A DNA stretch of 64,000 nucleotides from Paraburkholderia aromaticivorans (GCF_002278075.1 NZ_CP022989.1:1426001-1490000); one strand, 5' to 3'. Shown: positions 1 to 7,928, counted from the first letter of the stretch. Notes: generated by a model not told the origin, from the letters alone. Program-made: numbers and translations.

Positions 1-304
1 AATCCTGTACGGCTATATGCGCTCGGCCAACGGCGACATGAACGCCGCGCTCAAGAGCTATGGCGGGTCGCAAGCCTACGCGCAGAAAGTGAGCCTGCGG
101 GTCGAAGATTTCGCGGCGGTCGCCACGCCGCAAGACGCCGCCCAGCAGGCGGACGCGCAGGCCGGTGCGTGCGCCGCGCAGCCTGTCTCCGACCATTGCG
201 CGGCGCTGGACGATTGGGCCGGGGCGTTCACCGTCCCTGCCGTCAGCGCCGGCGGGAAAACTGCCGCGGCCGCGTCGTCAACACTTCCCGCTGCGTCGCA
301 CTGA
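1..304 (+). CDS. C-terminal end of a probable lytic transglycosylase
   Basis: This is an open reading frame that enters from the left edge (codons start at base 2) and stops at 304, so only about 100 residues are visible. The visible part starts ILYGYMRSANGDMNAALKSY and continues with GGSQAYAQKV, which resembles the end of an SLT/VirB1-type transglycosylase domain, where an alanine and tyrosine-rich helix precedes the last helix. The remaining 60 residues are low-complexity, rich in Ala, Gln and Ser, and look like a disordered tail. If correct, the protein cleaves peptidoglycan in the periplasm. The catalytic Glu would lie outside the window, so the call rests on the tail of the domain only. 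Confidence 0.5.
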   Translation, partial: ILYGYMRSANGDMNAALKSYGGSQAYAQKVSLRVEDFAAVATPQDAAQQADAQAGACAAQPVSDHCAALDDWAGAFTVPAVSAGGKTAAAASSTLPAASH

Positions 305-471
305 GCGACAACCTGTTTCCCTCTGCTTGACTTCCCGCCACGGCGCCACGGCTGCGGCAATGCGCTGTCACGTCCCGTAAGACATCGAGTTGCGTGCTTT
401 TTACGCATAGTGGGCAACCGCTCTACAATGCATTCCCATTCGCGCCTACGCCGCACCCCTTCCGATCGACT

Positions 472-1152
472 ATGCTGACCTCGATTTCCAGAACCACAGC
501 CGCCGCGCTTGTCGGCCTGCTGACCCTTGCCGCCTGTGGCAGCACGCCGCAAACGAAATTCCAGCAGGAATCATTCGAAACAGGCGCGAGCCCCTATGCG
601 CGCAATTTCAACTCGAACGCCACGGACAGCTGCGAGGCCGCCCGTCGTGCTCTGCTAAGCCAGGGCTATCTGACAACCATGACGCGCAACGACACCGTCG
701 ACGGCACCAAGAATTTCCAGCCGTCGGGCGATAGCCACGTGGTCGTCGAATTTCATGTGGTCTGTACGCCAGGGGAGGAGGCGAGCGACACCAGCATCGT
801 CTACGTCAATGCCGTGCAGAACGGCTTTGCGCTGAAGAAGAGCGATACCTCGGCGAGCGTCGGGCTGAGCGTGCTGGGTTCGCTGTCGTTGCCGATCCGC
901 TCGAACAGCGACGCGATGGTCAAGATCTCGAGCGAGACGATTCCGTCGGGCAAGTTTTACGACCGCTTCTTCGGGCTCGTCGACCACTATCTGCAGACGG
1001 TCGTGCGCACGCAGCCGGTGGCGAGTAGCCGCATCGAGACACGCCTTCTGCCGATGCCGGTCGAGGCGACGGCACCCGCTCCCGGAATGTCGGACATGAT
1101 CGGCACAGCTGCGTCCGCGCAGCCGGCCAGCGGGGTCGGCGTGGCGCCTTGA
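472..1152 (+). CDS. DUF2242 family lipoprotein
   Basis: The product is 226 residues. It begins with a lipoprotein signal peptide ending in the lipobox LAAC (Cys22), so the mature protein should be lipid-anchored in the envelope. The body, with motifs such as SCEAARRALLSQGY near residue 45 and FYDRFFGLVDHYL near residue 165, matches what I recall of the DUF2242 family of proteobacterial lipoproteins, whose function is unknown. The reading frame is open further upstream, but the ATG at 472 is chosen because it directly starts the signal peptide. A TACAAT -10-like hexamer lies at 424-429 with only a weak -35. The gene stands alone and is followed by a long gene-free stretch. Confidence 0.75.
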   Translation: MLTSISRTTAAALVGLLTLAACGSTPQTKFQQESFETGASPYARNFNSNATDSCEAARRALLSQGYLTTMTRNDTVDGTKNFQPSGDSHVVVEFHVVCTPGEEASDTSIVYVNAVQNGFALKKSDTSASVGLSVLGSLSLPIRSNSDAMVKISSETIPSGKFYDRFFGLVDHYLQTVVRTQPVASSRIETRLLPMPVEATAPAPGMSDMIGTAASAQPASGVGVAP

Positions 1153-1931
1153 GTCATCCTCTGCAGTTCGCGGATCAAGGGCTGAACAAGGCCTGATCCG
1201 CCTTTGATCTCATCGCGATGCATCACTTATCCTATGTCTTTTACTTCAGACGTATACATACGTAGTAATAGTTAACAAGGGTTAACCCCTTTTGTGGATA
1301 ACTCCCAAATGTTCCGTCACATCAACGTCATAGAAAACCCATAACCCTACAGAATACGTCTGTAGAAAAACTACAAATCCGGGATAACTTTGATGGGGCT
1401 TGGCTGACAGGCCGTCTTATCAAGATTCCACACACAGGCTGTTCCATGCGATATCCCGGAGTTATTCATAGGAAATTGTGGATAACTCGCTTCAGAGATC
1501 GGTTTTTTCAACTCTTGCCGGGCAAGTTTTCAACTTCGCCAAGCGCTCGCCACCGTACAGACCGCGGCACTGTGCACGCGCACATTGAAAACGGACGGTA
1601 CAAAGATTGCGTCTCTCTTTTTGCAAGCGCAACTGTTGCTATTTAGTCAAAAGCATTTCGGCAACGGCTGATCCAGGCATAAAGTTAAAGTGTTTCCTGA
1701 AGTTATTGGTGCGGTGCGGGGGTGTGGAATGAAACGCAGAACAGCACGACAGCTTGTCCGTCTTCTTTCGGATATTCGACATGCCACCCATTGCAGCACA
1801 CTGCGGGCGGCAGCCACCAACCGGGCCATCACGCTCGCATCCGCTGAACACGACGCGGACGCCGCCGACAGCGACGACAACAGCGAAGCCTCGCGCGACG
1901 CGCATCAAGACAAGCCAGTCCGGAGCGGATC
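1153..1931. other. AT-rich gene-free stretch with DnaA boxes
   Basis: No convincing gene lies in these 780 bases. Roughly 1220-1700 is clearly richer in A+T than the neighbours. It contains two perfect DnaA boxes in the same orientation, TGTGGATAA at 1293-1301 and 1477-1485 (reverse complement TTATCCACA), and a near match TTATTCATA at 1462-1470. It also has two GTTAAC hexamers 10 bp apart (1271 and 1281) and a 7-bp inverted repeat ctacaga/tctgtag at 1347-1365. The short open frames here have no family resemblance. Whether DnaA binds here is inference. Confidence 0.6.
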
Positions 1932-2183
1932 ATGAGAATGGCGAGCGAACAGTCGCTGCGGTTTCTGGTGGAGAAATGGCTCGCGCCGGAGCCGTCCGTG
2001 CCGGTTCATGTCACCGAATTCAGCCGCACCCGGCTTGGCGGCCGCCGGTATGTGCGCGTCGAGACTTCGGTTGGCGCAGGCTCACGCGGGTTGTTCTTCT
2101 TTCGACACGACGACGGCTGCTGGTGTGTGTTTCCGCCTACAGCCGACTCGCCAGCCTTGTTCGAGCACTCGCGGGCTGCCTGA
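1932..2183 (+). CDS. Small conserved hypothetical protein of Burkholderia type
   Basis: The product is 83 residues with no signal peptide or membrane segment. It contains LRFLVEKWLAP near residue 10 and FFFRHDDGCWCVFPP near residue 55, a pattern I associate with short uncharacterised proteins common in Burkholderia and Paraburkholderia. A GGAG lies about 8 bases before the ATG at 1932; an in-frame ATG at 1938 is an alternative start. The aromatic FFFRHDDG segment suggests a small folded beta domain, but I cannot assign a function. Other frames overlap here, and this one is preferred for its protein-like composition. Confidence 0.55.
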   Translation: MRMASEQSLRFLVEKWLAPEPSVPVHVTEFSRTRLGGRRYVRVETSVGAGSRGLFFFRHDDGCWCVFPPTADSPALFEHSRAA

Positions 2184-2280
2184 GGGCGGCAAACAATCCA
2201 ACGGCAAGCCCACCGACGCCGACCGCCCGCGCAACTGTCCGGCTCGCTTGCACCCTGCGAAAGGGCCACTAGCTGCATCC

Positions 2281-3213
2281 TCAAGACGATGCGCGCGGCA
2301 AGCGGTCACGTCCGCGTGGCCAGGCCGGCATCACCTGACACACGATCAACCCCGCCAGCATCAGCGCGCAGCCGAACAGCGCGCGCGCCGATAGCGTCTC
2401 ACCGAGCACGAGCCAGGCCGCCAGCGCGGCGAACACGCCTTCCATGCTGAAGATCACCGCGGCATGCGACGGCGCCGCATGCTTCTGCGCGACCACCTGA
2501 ATCGTATAAGCGACGCCGACTGACAGCGCCCCGCCGTACACGATGGTCGGCGCGGCGCGCGCGATCACCGCGAGGCTGAACGGCTCGATGGCAAGACCGA
2601 CGGCGAGGCACCCCAACCCGCACGTCACGAACTGCACGAGCGCGAGCATCAGCGTGTCGTGACGCTGCGCGAAGCGTCCGACCAACATCATCTGCATGGA
2701 GATCACGAGTGCGCCGGCTAGTTGATACCAGTCGCCGTACAGCATCGAAAACTGTTCGTTCACGCTTAGGAAGTACATGCCGACGGCCGCGAGCGCCGCA
2801 CCGAGCCACGTGCCGAATCCCGTGCGATGCTTGAACAGCACGCCCAGCAGCGGCACGATCACCACGTACAACGAACTAATGAAGCCCGCATTGGCCACCT
2901 TCGTGTATTGCAGGCCGACCTGTTGCAACGAAATCGAGGCGGCCAGCACCACGCCGAGGAGCGCCCCGGCGCCTAGCAGTTCGCGTGCGCCACCGGGCTC
3001 GCGCTTCGACAGTTCGGAAAGCGCGGAGCGCCGGATGCAGACGATCAGCGTCAGCACGACGAGCGCGCCGAGCAGGAAGCGTAATCCGGTGAACAGAAAA
3101 GGTCCGATCGCGTCGAGACTCAGGCGTTGCGCGACGAACGCCGAGCCCCAGATCATTGCGGCGATCAGCATCAGCAGATTGGCCTGCAGGTGTTGGCGGG
3201 TTTCGGCTTTCAA
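2281..3213 (-). CDS. EamA/DMT-family transporter
   Basis: The product is 310 residues, the usual size of the drug/metabolite transporter family, with about ten hydrophobic helices arranged as two EamA repeats. The opening segment (ANLLMLIAAMIWGSAFVAQR) is typical of the first EamA helix. Members export amino acids, metabolites or drugs; the substrate cannot be told from sequence. The start is taken as TTG at 3213 with a GAAAG stretch about 7 bases upstream, because the open frame extends far beyond without protein-like sequence and no ATG fits before the first helix. The gene is divergent from the IclR-type regulator at 3514, which may control it. Confidence 0.85.
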   Translation of the reverse strand: MKAETRQHLQANLLMLIAAMIWGSAFVAQRLSLDAIGPFLFTGLRFLLGALVVLTLIVCIRRSALSELSKREPGGARELLGAGALLGVVLAASISLQQVGLQYTKVANAGFISSLYVVIVPLLGVLFKHRTGFGTWLGAALAAVGMYFLSVNEQFSMLYGDWYQLAGALVISMQMMLVGRFAQRHDTLMLALVQFVTCGLGCLAVGLAIEPFSLAVIARAAPTIVYGGALSVGVAYTIQVVAQKHAAPSHAAVIFSMEGVFAALAAWLVLGETLSARALFGCALMLAGLIVCQVMPAWPRGRDRLPRASS

Positions 3214-3513
3214 AGGTGGTCTTTCAAGTTCGATGGTGGTGGCGGTGTTCGCGCTTAACTGACTGCGCCGACTCGGGCGGCGCGTCGCCGCCCGGCCGCA
3301 GACATGATACTGGGCGCCAGGGCCTCGGGACGTCCGCACCCTCGATGCCGATGCGATCGAGCTCGAATAATCGACTCGATCCGATCGAATGAGCCATCGA
3401 CCCATCGACTCACTGCCGCTCGCTGCCCGGCCGACTCGCGCGATAATCGCGCGTCGGCCATCCGACCGATGCGCGACCGACTCCACGATCCGGCTGATTT
3501 TCAGGCAAACGCA
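3214..3513. promoter_or_regulatory. Divergent intergenic region with palindromic repeats
   Basis: This 300-base spacer separates the EamA exporter from the IclR-type regulator. At 3354-3387 there is an imperfect inverted repeat, CGATCGAGCTCG, six bases, then CGACTCGATCCGATCG. Just after it, CCATCGAC occurs twice in tandem (3393-3408). Such repeats between a regulator and its divergent neighbour are commonly operators. IclR proteins bind short pseudo-palindromes, so this is a plausible site. The assignment is inferred from position and symmetry only. Confidence 0.35.
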
Positions 3514-4266
3514 ATGGATGAGAAAGACTGGATCGCCGGCGCCGCGAAAGCGCTGGCGATCATCGAAGCATTCGACGAAGAGCACGCCCGCATGACACCG
3601 ACCATGGTGGCAGGCCGCGCAGGCCTGTCGCGCACGGCGGCGCGGCGCTATCTGCTGACGCTGCGCGAACTCGGCTACGTGGATACCGACGGCAAGCTGT
3701 TCTGGCTCGCGCCGCGAGTTTTGCGCCTCGGCCAGTCGTATCTGGATTCGGCGCGCTTGCCGCGCACCGTGCAGCCGTTCCTGCAGCGCATTACCGCGAC
3801 GGTGCAGGAAACCGCGCTGGTCGCGATCCTCGACGAACACGACGTGGTGTACGTGGCGCGCAACGGAGTCAATCGGGCGATGGCGGTCGGCTTCGTGCTC
3901 GGCTCGCGCGCGCCCGCGCCGTTGTCGTCGGCGGGGCTGGTGTTGCTGGCGTTTCAGGCGCCGGAGAGCATCGAGCAGTGGCTCGCGTCTTACCCGATCA
4001 AGGTGTTCACCCCCCACACCTATTCGACCATCGAGCAGTTGCGCGACGTGCTCGGTGAAATTCGCCGCAATGGCTATGTGGTCACCGACCAGCAACTGGA
4101 GTTGGGCGTGCGCGGCGTCGCGGTGCCGTTGCGCGACCGGCATGGTTCGGTCGTCGCGGCGATCAGCGTCAGCATGCCGATCGGCCAGGAGTCGGCGAAT
4201 GCCGCTTTGCACCGGGTGTTGCCGACCCTTCTGGAGAACGCCAGCCTGCTGCGCAACCTGGTTTGA
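3514..4266 (+). CDS. IclR-family transcriptional regulator
   Basis: The product is 250 residues, normal for the family. An N-terminal winged helix-turn-helix (about residues 8-65, with TPTMVAGRAGLSRTAARRYL as the recognition helix) is followed by the IclR effector-binding domain, which shows the expected LGSRAPAPLSSAGLVLLAF region near residue 128 and GVRGVAVPLRD near 200. The sequence is close in style to PcaR/PobR-type regulators of aromatic acid catabolism, but no catabolic genes lie next to it. Its divergent neighbour is an EamA exporter, the most likely target. The ATG at 3514 was preferred over an in-frame ATG at 3469 because the HTH begins right after it and a CAGG lies upstream. Confidence 0.85.
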   Translation: MDEKDWIAGAAKALAIIEAFDEEHARMTPTMVAGRAGLSRTAARRYLLTLRELGYVDTDGKLFWLAPRVLRLGQSYLDSARLPRTVQPFLQRITATVQETALVAILDEHDVVYVARNGVNRAMAVGFVLGSRAPAPLSSAGLVLLAFQAPESIEQWLASYPIKVFTPHTYSTIEQLRDVLGEIRRNGYVVTDQQLELGVRGVAVPLRDRHGSVVAAISVSMPIGQESANAALHRVLPTLLENASLLRNLV

Positions 4267-4490
4267 TGCGCGCTAGGTGAATCCCCTGGTAAGGCTCGCT
4301 TATCGAGTGAAAGCGTGCCGAAAGCAAGCTGTCTCCCGGAAAATACATATCGAGTTTTGCGCATGACAAACCGCCTACACTGCGTAATACTCTCCCGCGG
4401 GGAGCGGGAAGGCGCCGCAAGCCCTGTCTGCTCTACCGTGCAGCTTATTCATTCACATTGACTCAGTCGTCCAGGTTTGGGGAACAACAC

Positions 4491-4700
4491 ATGAAAAAAG
4501 TTATCGTCTCGCTCGCAGCCGCTTCGATCGCGCTGGTTTCCGTTCAAGCTTTCGCACAAGCGTCGGACGCAGCGCCCGCTGCTGCAGCAAGCGCGCCGAA
4601 GAAGCACCACGTCAAGAAGCTGAAGACGCACGGCAAGCGCGCTCCGGTTTCGGCAGCCGCTTCGGCAGCTGGCACGAACGACAAGGGCACGCAAAACTAA
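4491..4700 (+). CDS. Small secreted Ala/Lys-rich protein
   Basis: The product is 69 residues. The first 22 or so residues (MKKVIVSLAAASIALVSVQAFA) form a clear Sec signal peptide with an AFA cleavage site. The mature part is about 45 residues, rich in Ala, Lys, His and Ser, with KKHHVKKLKTHGKRAP near the middle, so it is short, basic and probably disordered in the periplasm. It resembles the many small secreted acid-shock-like proteins of Burkholderia, but no function can be assigned. A strong rho-independent terminator follows at 4796. Confidence 0.7.
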   Translation: MKKVIVSLAAASIALVSVQAFAQASDAAPAAAASAPKKHHVKKLKTHGKRAPVSAAASAAGTNDKGTQN

Positions 4701-4795
4701 GCTGCCGCCCGAGTCTTCGGGCCAGCTTTACCGGTTGACCACGCCGCGCCGCTAGTCGGCTGGCGTAAGGTGATCCGGCTAAAGACGTCGCAAGC

Positions 4796-4829
4796 AAAAA
4801 GGCCAGAGCTCGTGCTCTGGCCTTTTTGT
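4796..4829. terminator. Bidirectional rho-independent terminator
   Basis: The sequence has a stem aaaaaggccagagc/gctctggccttttt around a short loop, with T-runs on both strands. It lies between the small secreted gene on the plus strand and the minus-strand gene ending at 4855, so it can serve both. Confidence 0.85.
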
Positions 4830-4854
4830 ATTCGGCGCGCGGTGTTCGCGGCGA

Positions 4855-5133
4855 TTAGCCCGCAAGACCGCGCTTGATGACTTCGTTCAGCAGCCCGGTC
4901 ATACCGTCGGGATGGGTCGCGGCCCGCTCTTTCAACTCGGTCACCAGATCGCCGTTCAGCTTGCAAGCGAATGCGACGAGGCCCTGTGCCTGATCGAGCT
5001 TGCGCTGTTCGCGGCGATCGAGCTTCGGCTCGGCGGCCGCGGCCTTGCCGAAGCGTTCGGCGGTCGACAGCTTCATTGCATTGTTCAACTTGAGTGCCTT
5101 GTTCTTTTCAAGGTCGGTTTTTTTCATCGCCAT
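4855..5133 (-). CDS. Small conserved hypothetical protein
   Basis: The product is 92 residues, charged and lysine-rich at the N-terminus (MAMKKTDLEKNKALKLNNAM) with no signal peptide or membrane helix. The C-terminal third (VTELKERAATHPDGMTGLLNEVIKRGL) looks like a helix pair reminiscent of small ribbon-helix-helix-type or BrnA-like proteins, but this is weak. The ATG at 5133 has a GAGG about 9 bases upstream; an ATG two codons later is possible. It sits alone between a terminator and the Mut7-C gene. Function unknown. Confidence 0.65.
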   Translation of the reverse strand: MAMKKTDLEKNKALKLNNAMKLSTAERFGKAAAAEPKLDRREQRKLDQAQGLVAFACKLNGDLVTELKERAATHPDGMTGLLNEVIKRGLAG

Positions 5134-5214
5134 ACGGAAGGCCTCTGCCAGATAAGTAATCCCGCATTGTACGCACCGCGCCGGACCGGACAGAAGATGA
5201 ACCTGAATCGAAGC

Positions 5215-5970
5215 TCATGCGGACCGGCCAGGTGCGGCAGCCACGCTGTCCATCAGTGCGCGCATTCTTTGCCAATGCGTGCCTTCCCAGAACACACGAC
5301 GGCACACGTCGCAGGTGACGAACTGCGCATGCCGTTCCAACACGCCGTCGGGGGCACGCGTGCCGACTTCTTCCTTGGGGATCCGCCGTAGCGGCACATT
5401 GCACATCAGACACAAGCGAAACGGTTGCGCGCTGCCTGCCAGATCGAGCCGTTCAAACACTTCGCGCAATTGTTCGCGCGGCCTGAGCGTGCGGACGTAG
5501 CAGCCATGCGTGATGCTGCGGCGTTTCAATAACTCGCGGTCGCGCGTCAGGACGATGCGCTGTTGCGCGGCGGCGAGCGCTTCGATGTCGGCGTCGGGAA
5601 AGTGGTTGTCGTACAGCGTATCGAAGCCGGCAAGCCGCAGCAGCGGGGCAAGGCCGCCCAGATGCGCGTCGGCGATGAAGCGCACCACCCGCAGCGGCCG
5701 CTCGCGCACGCGCAGGAGCGGCTGGATGTCGAGCGCTTCAAACTTCGGATAGACGGCTATGCGATCGCCGTCCGAGAGGGGATGATTGAAACTGACCGAT
5801 TCCCCGTTGACCAGAATCAGTTCGACCTCGGTGTGCGGCACGCCGAGCGCTTCGATCATGTGCTTGGCGGTGGCACCCGGCGCGCAGGCATAACTGAACG
5901 CGCGCCGGCGCAGCGGGCGGGCGAGAAAATCGTTCAGCTCCTCGTAGAAGCGGAAGGTCGCGGTCACCAT
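5215..5970 (-). CDS. Mut7-C ubiquitin-fold / PIN-like RNase domain protein
   Basis: The product is 251 residues. Residues 1-85 form a ubiquitin/ThiS-like beta-grasp domain (FRFYEELNDFL at the start, LILVNGESVSFNHPLSDGD near 60). Residues 95-200 match the Mut7-C PIN-like domain, with FIADAHLGGLAPLLRLAGFDT and IVLTRDRELLKRR carrying the acidic residues expected of a metal-dependent RNase. The C-terminus has a zinc-ribbon pattern of two Cys pairs, CLMC and CDVC. Proteins with this architecture are widespread but uncharacterised in bacteria; a role in RNA processing or toxin-like cleavage is inference. The ATG at 5970 is preferred to one at 6015 because the beta-grasp begins immediately. Confidence 0.8.
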   Translation of the reverse strand: MVTATFRFYEELNDFLARPLRRRAFSYACAPGATAKHMIEALGVPHTEVELILVNGESVSFNHPLSDGDRIAVYPKFEALDIQPLLRVRERPLRVVRFIADAHLGGLAPLLRLAGFDTLYDNHFPDADIEALAAAQQRIVLTRDRELLKRRSITHGCYVRTLRPREQLREVFERLDLAGSAQPFRLCLMCNVPLRRIPKEEVGTRAPDGVLERHAQFVTCDVCRRVFWEGTHWQRMRALMDSVAAAPGRSA

Positions 5971-6064
5971 CACCGCAGTATCGCACCGTGTTTCATTGCG
6001 TGCTGTCCTGCACATGTCGCATGGGTATGCTTTACTTCCAGTTCTTTAGAAGACGGAGCGACAG

Positions 6065-6934
6065 ATGGACATCGGTTTTATCGGTCTCGGCGAGATGGGT
6101 GCCGCGATGGTTGCAAACATATTGAAAGCTGGGCATCAGGTGCGCGTGTGGAATCGCTCGCCGGAACGCGCGCAGCCGCTCGTCGACGCAGGCGCGCGGG
6201 TCGTCGCGACGCCGGCCGAAGCGTTTGCCGGCGACGCCGTGTTCTCGATGCTCGCCGACGATAACGCGTTGCGCGAAGTCATCACCGCCGCCCTGCTGGA
6301 ACATGCGCCGCGCGGGCTGATTCACGTGAACATGGCGACGATCTCGGTCGCGCTGGCCGAGGAACTGGCGACGGCGCACGCATCGCGCGGCGTCAACTAT
6401 GTCGCGGCACCGGTGTTGGGCCGGCCCGATGTCGCGGCGGCAGGCAAGCTGACCATCGTGGCTGGTGGACCGGCCGAGTCGATCGACCGTTTGCAGCCGA
6501 TTTTCGACGCCATCGGCCAGAAGACCTGGCGTATCGGCTCGCTGCCGCAGCAGGCGAACGTCATGAAGCTCGCCGCTAACTTCATGCTGGGCGCGGCGGT
6601 CGAGACGCTCGGCGAGGCGGCCACGCTGGTGACCGGGCATGGTCTGGCCATGCAGGACTTTCTCGATGTGATCACGAGCGGCCTGTTTCCGGGCCCGGTC
6701 TATTCGGGCTACGGCAAGCTGATCGCGGAGCAACGCTACGAGCCGGCGCTGTTCAAGGCGCGTCTCGGCCTGAAGGACATACGTCTTGCGCTGGCCGCGG
6801 CCGAAGCCGTGACGACGCCGCTGCCGATCGCGAGCGTCGTGCGCGACAGCCTGATCGAGGCCGTGGCGCACGGTGACGGCGAGAAGGATTTCGCCGTGCT
6901 GGGCCAGGTCGCCGCACGGCGAGCCGGGCGCTAA
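6065..6934 (+). CDS. NAD(P)-dependent oxidoreductase, 3-hydroxyisobutyrate dehydrogenase family
   Basis: The product is 289 residues. The N-terminal Rossmann domain starts with the dinucleotide motif GLGEMG (residues 7-12), followed by a substrate domain in which the family's catalytic lysine appears in NVMKLAANFM (Lys168). This family oxidises beta-hydroxyacids such as 3-hydroxyisobutyrate, tartronate semialdehyde or gamma-hydroxybutyrate, or reduces the matching aldehydes. NRSPERAQ after the second strand, with Arg behind the strand, suggests NADP(H) preference. No pathway genes flank it, so the substrate is open. A long open frame on the opposite strand is a shadow of its codon bias. Confidence 0.85.
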   Translation: MDIGFIGLGEMGAAMVANILKAGHQVRVWNRSPERAQPLVDAGARVVATPAEAFAGDAVFSMLADDNALREVITAALLEHAPRGLIHVNMATISVALAEELATAHASRGVNYVAAPVLGRPDVAAAGKLTIVAGGPAESIDRLQPIFDAIGQKTWRIGSLPQQANVMKLAANFMLGAAVETLGEAATLVTGHGLAMQDFLDVITSGLFPGPVYSGYGKLIAEQRYEPALFKARLGLKDIRLALAAAEAVTTPLPIASVVRDSLIEAVAHGDGEKDFAVLGQVAARRAGR

Positions 6935-7008
6935 CCGTCACTGACAGTCGGCAATGACGGGCGCGGGCGGGCATAATAGCCGCCCGATCCTACTGCGCCG
7001 CGATTTCC

Positions 7009-7644
7009 ATGAGCCTGCATACCTGGTGGCTGTTCGTCGCCACTGTCTTTGTCGTTTCCGCCATTCCCGGTCCGAACATGCTGCTCGTGATGACGCACGG
7101 CGCCCAGCACGGCCTGCGCCGCTCCAGCGCGACCATGGCGGGCTGCCTGTCGGCGCTGGTGCTGATGCTGGCGGTGTCGGCGGCGGGGCTCGGCGTCTTT
7201 CTCGAAGCCTGGCCGGCCATGTTCAACGCGCTGCGGATGATCGGCGCCGCCTACCTCGTGTATCTCGGCGTCAAGGCGTGGCGCGCGCCGGCCGACGAAG
7301 CCGCAGCCGGCGCTGCCGACGCACTGGCCGCGAAGCCCTCGCGTTCGCGCTTCGCACTGTTTCGCAACGGCTTTCTCGTTGCGGGCAGCAATCCCAAGGC
7401 CATTCTGTTCGCCGCGGCGCTGTTGCCGCAATTCATCGACGCCGCGCAGCCCAAGCTGCCGCAATTCGGTGTGCTCGTCGCGACTTTCGCCGTGATCGAA
7501 GTGAGCTGGTATCTGGTGTATGCGGGCTTCGGTACGCGCATCGGCGCGAGGTTGAAGAGCCGCAGCGTGGCGAGGATGTTCAATCGCCTGACCGGCGGCG
7601 TGTTCGTCGGGTTCGGCGCGATGATGGCGCTGGTGCGCCACTGA
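7009..7644 (+). CDS. LysE-family amino-acid exporter
   Basis: The product is 211 residues with about six hydrophobic segments, the size and layout of LysE/RhtB exporters. The family's SAIPGPNMLLVMTHG motif is at residues 17-31, and SNPKAILFAAALLPQFID lies near residue 128, both hallmarks of the family. Members export amino acids or homoserine lactones at the inner membrane; the substrate is not predictable. It is separated from the upstream oxidoreductase by 74 bases and could be cotranscribed. Confidence 0.9.
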   Translation: MSLHTWWLFVATVFVVSAIPGPNMLLVMTHGAQHGLRRSSATMAGCLSALVLMLAVSAAGLGVFLEAWPAMFNALRMIGAAYLVYLGVKAWRAPADEAAAGAADALAAKPSRSRFALFRNGFLVAGSNPKAILFAAALLPQFIDAAQPKLPQFGVLVATFAVIEVSWYLVYAGFGTRIGARLKSRSVARMFNRLTGGVFVGFGAMMALVRH

Positions 7645-7737
7645 GCGCAAGCGGCAACGCCTCGTCAATGGAGGCGGCAGGACATTCGCGAAGGTGTTGC
7701 GTTTTTGCGACGTTGAGGGTCAACCCTAATTTGCATG

Positions 7738-7833
7738 TTGCGCCGCACCAAAGCATTTGCTATAGTTCGTCTTGTCTCCTCCATGTCTCCTCTGATATGG
7801 ATTCAGCCCGCCCACTTAGGCGGGCTTTTTTTT
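7738..7833 (+). ncRNA. Candidate small RNA with two anti-Shine-Dalgarno motifs
   Basis: A clear sigma-70 promoter (TTGCGC at 7738-7743, 17-base spacer, TATAGT at 7761-7766) stands in an intergenic region and predicts a start near 7773. The transcript would run about 60 bases to a strong terminator: an 8-bp stem agcccgcc/ggcgggct (7805-7812, 7819-7826) and eight Ts. Between them are two copies of TGTCTCCTC (7773-7781 and 7784-7792), giving CTCCTCC and CTCCTCT, complementary to Shine-Dalgarno sequences. No protein-coding frame with a ribosome site fits the space. Unpaired CUCCUCC motifs are known from several bacterial sRNAs that block translation start; that this is one is inference. Confidence 0.55.
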
Positions 7834-7852
7834 GCCCTGAATTTGCCGCATC

Positions 7853-7899
7853 AGAAAAAACCAAGCCGGCTGACCCTCGCAGAGGGGCGCCGGCTTGGT
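7853..7899 (-). terminator. Rho-independent terminator after the OmpW-like gene
   Basis: Read on the minus strand, the stem accaagccggc/gccggcttggt (7860-7870 and 7889-7899) is followed by a run of six Ts (the As at 7855-7860). It lies about 30 bases past the stop of the OmpW-like gene. Confidence 0.8.
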
Positions 7900-7928
7900 G
7901 CGTCTGGACCGCGCCCGGGATCCAGCAC

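Noticed and set aside
1153..1931. The AT-rich stretch as the true chromosome replication origin
   Set aside because: No dnaA, dnaN, gyrB, rpmH, parA or repA gene is near, and only two perfect boxes are present. It is reported as a DnaA-box cluster instead.
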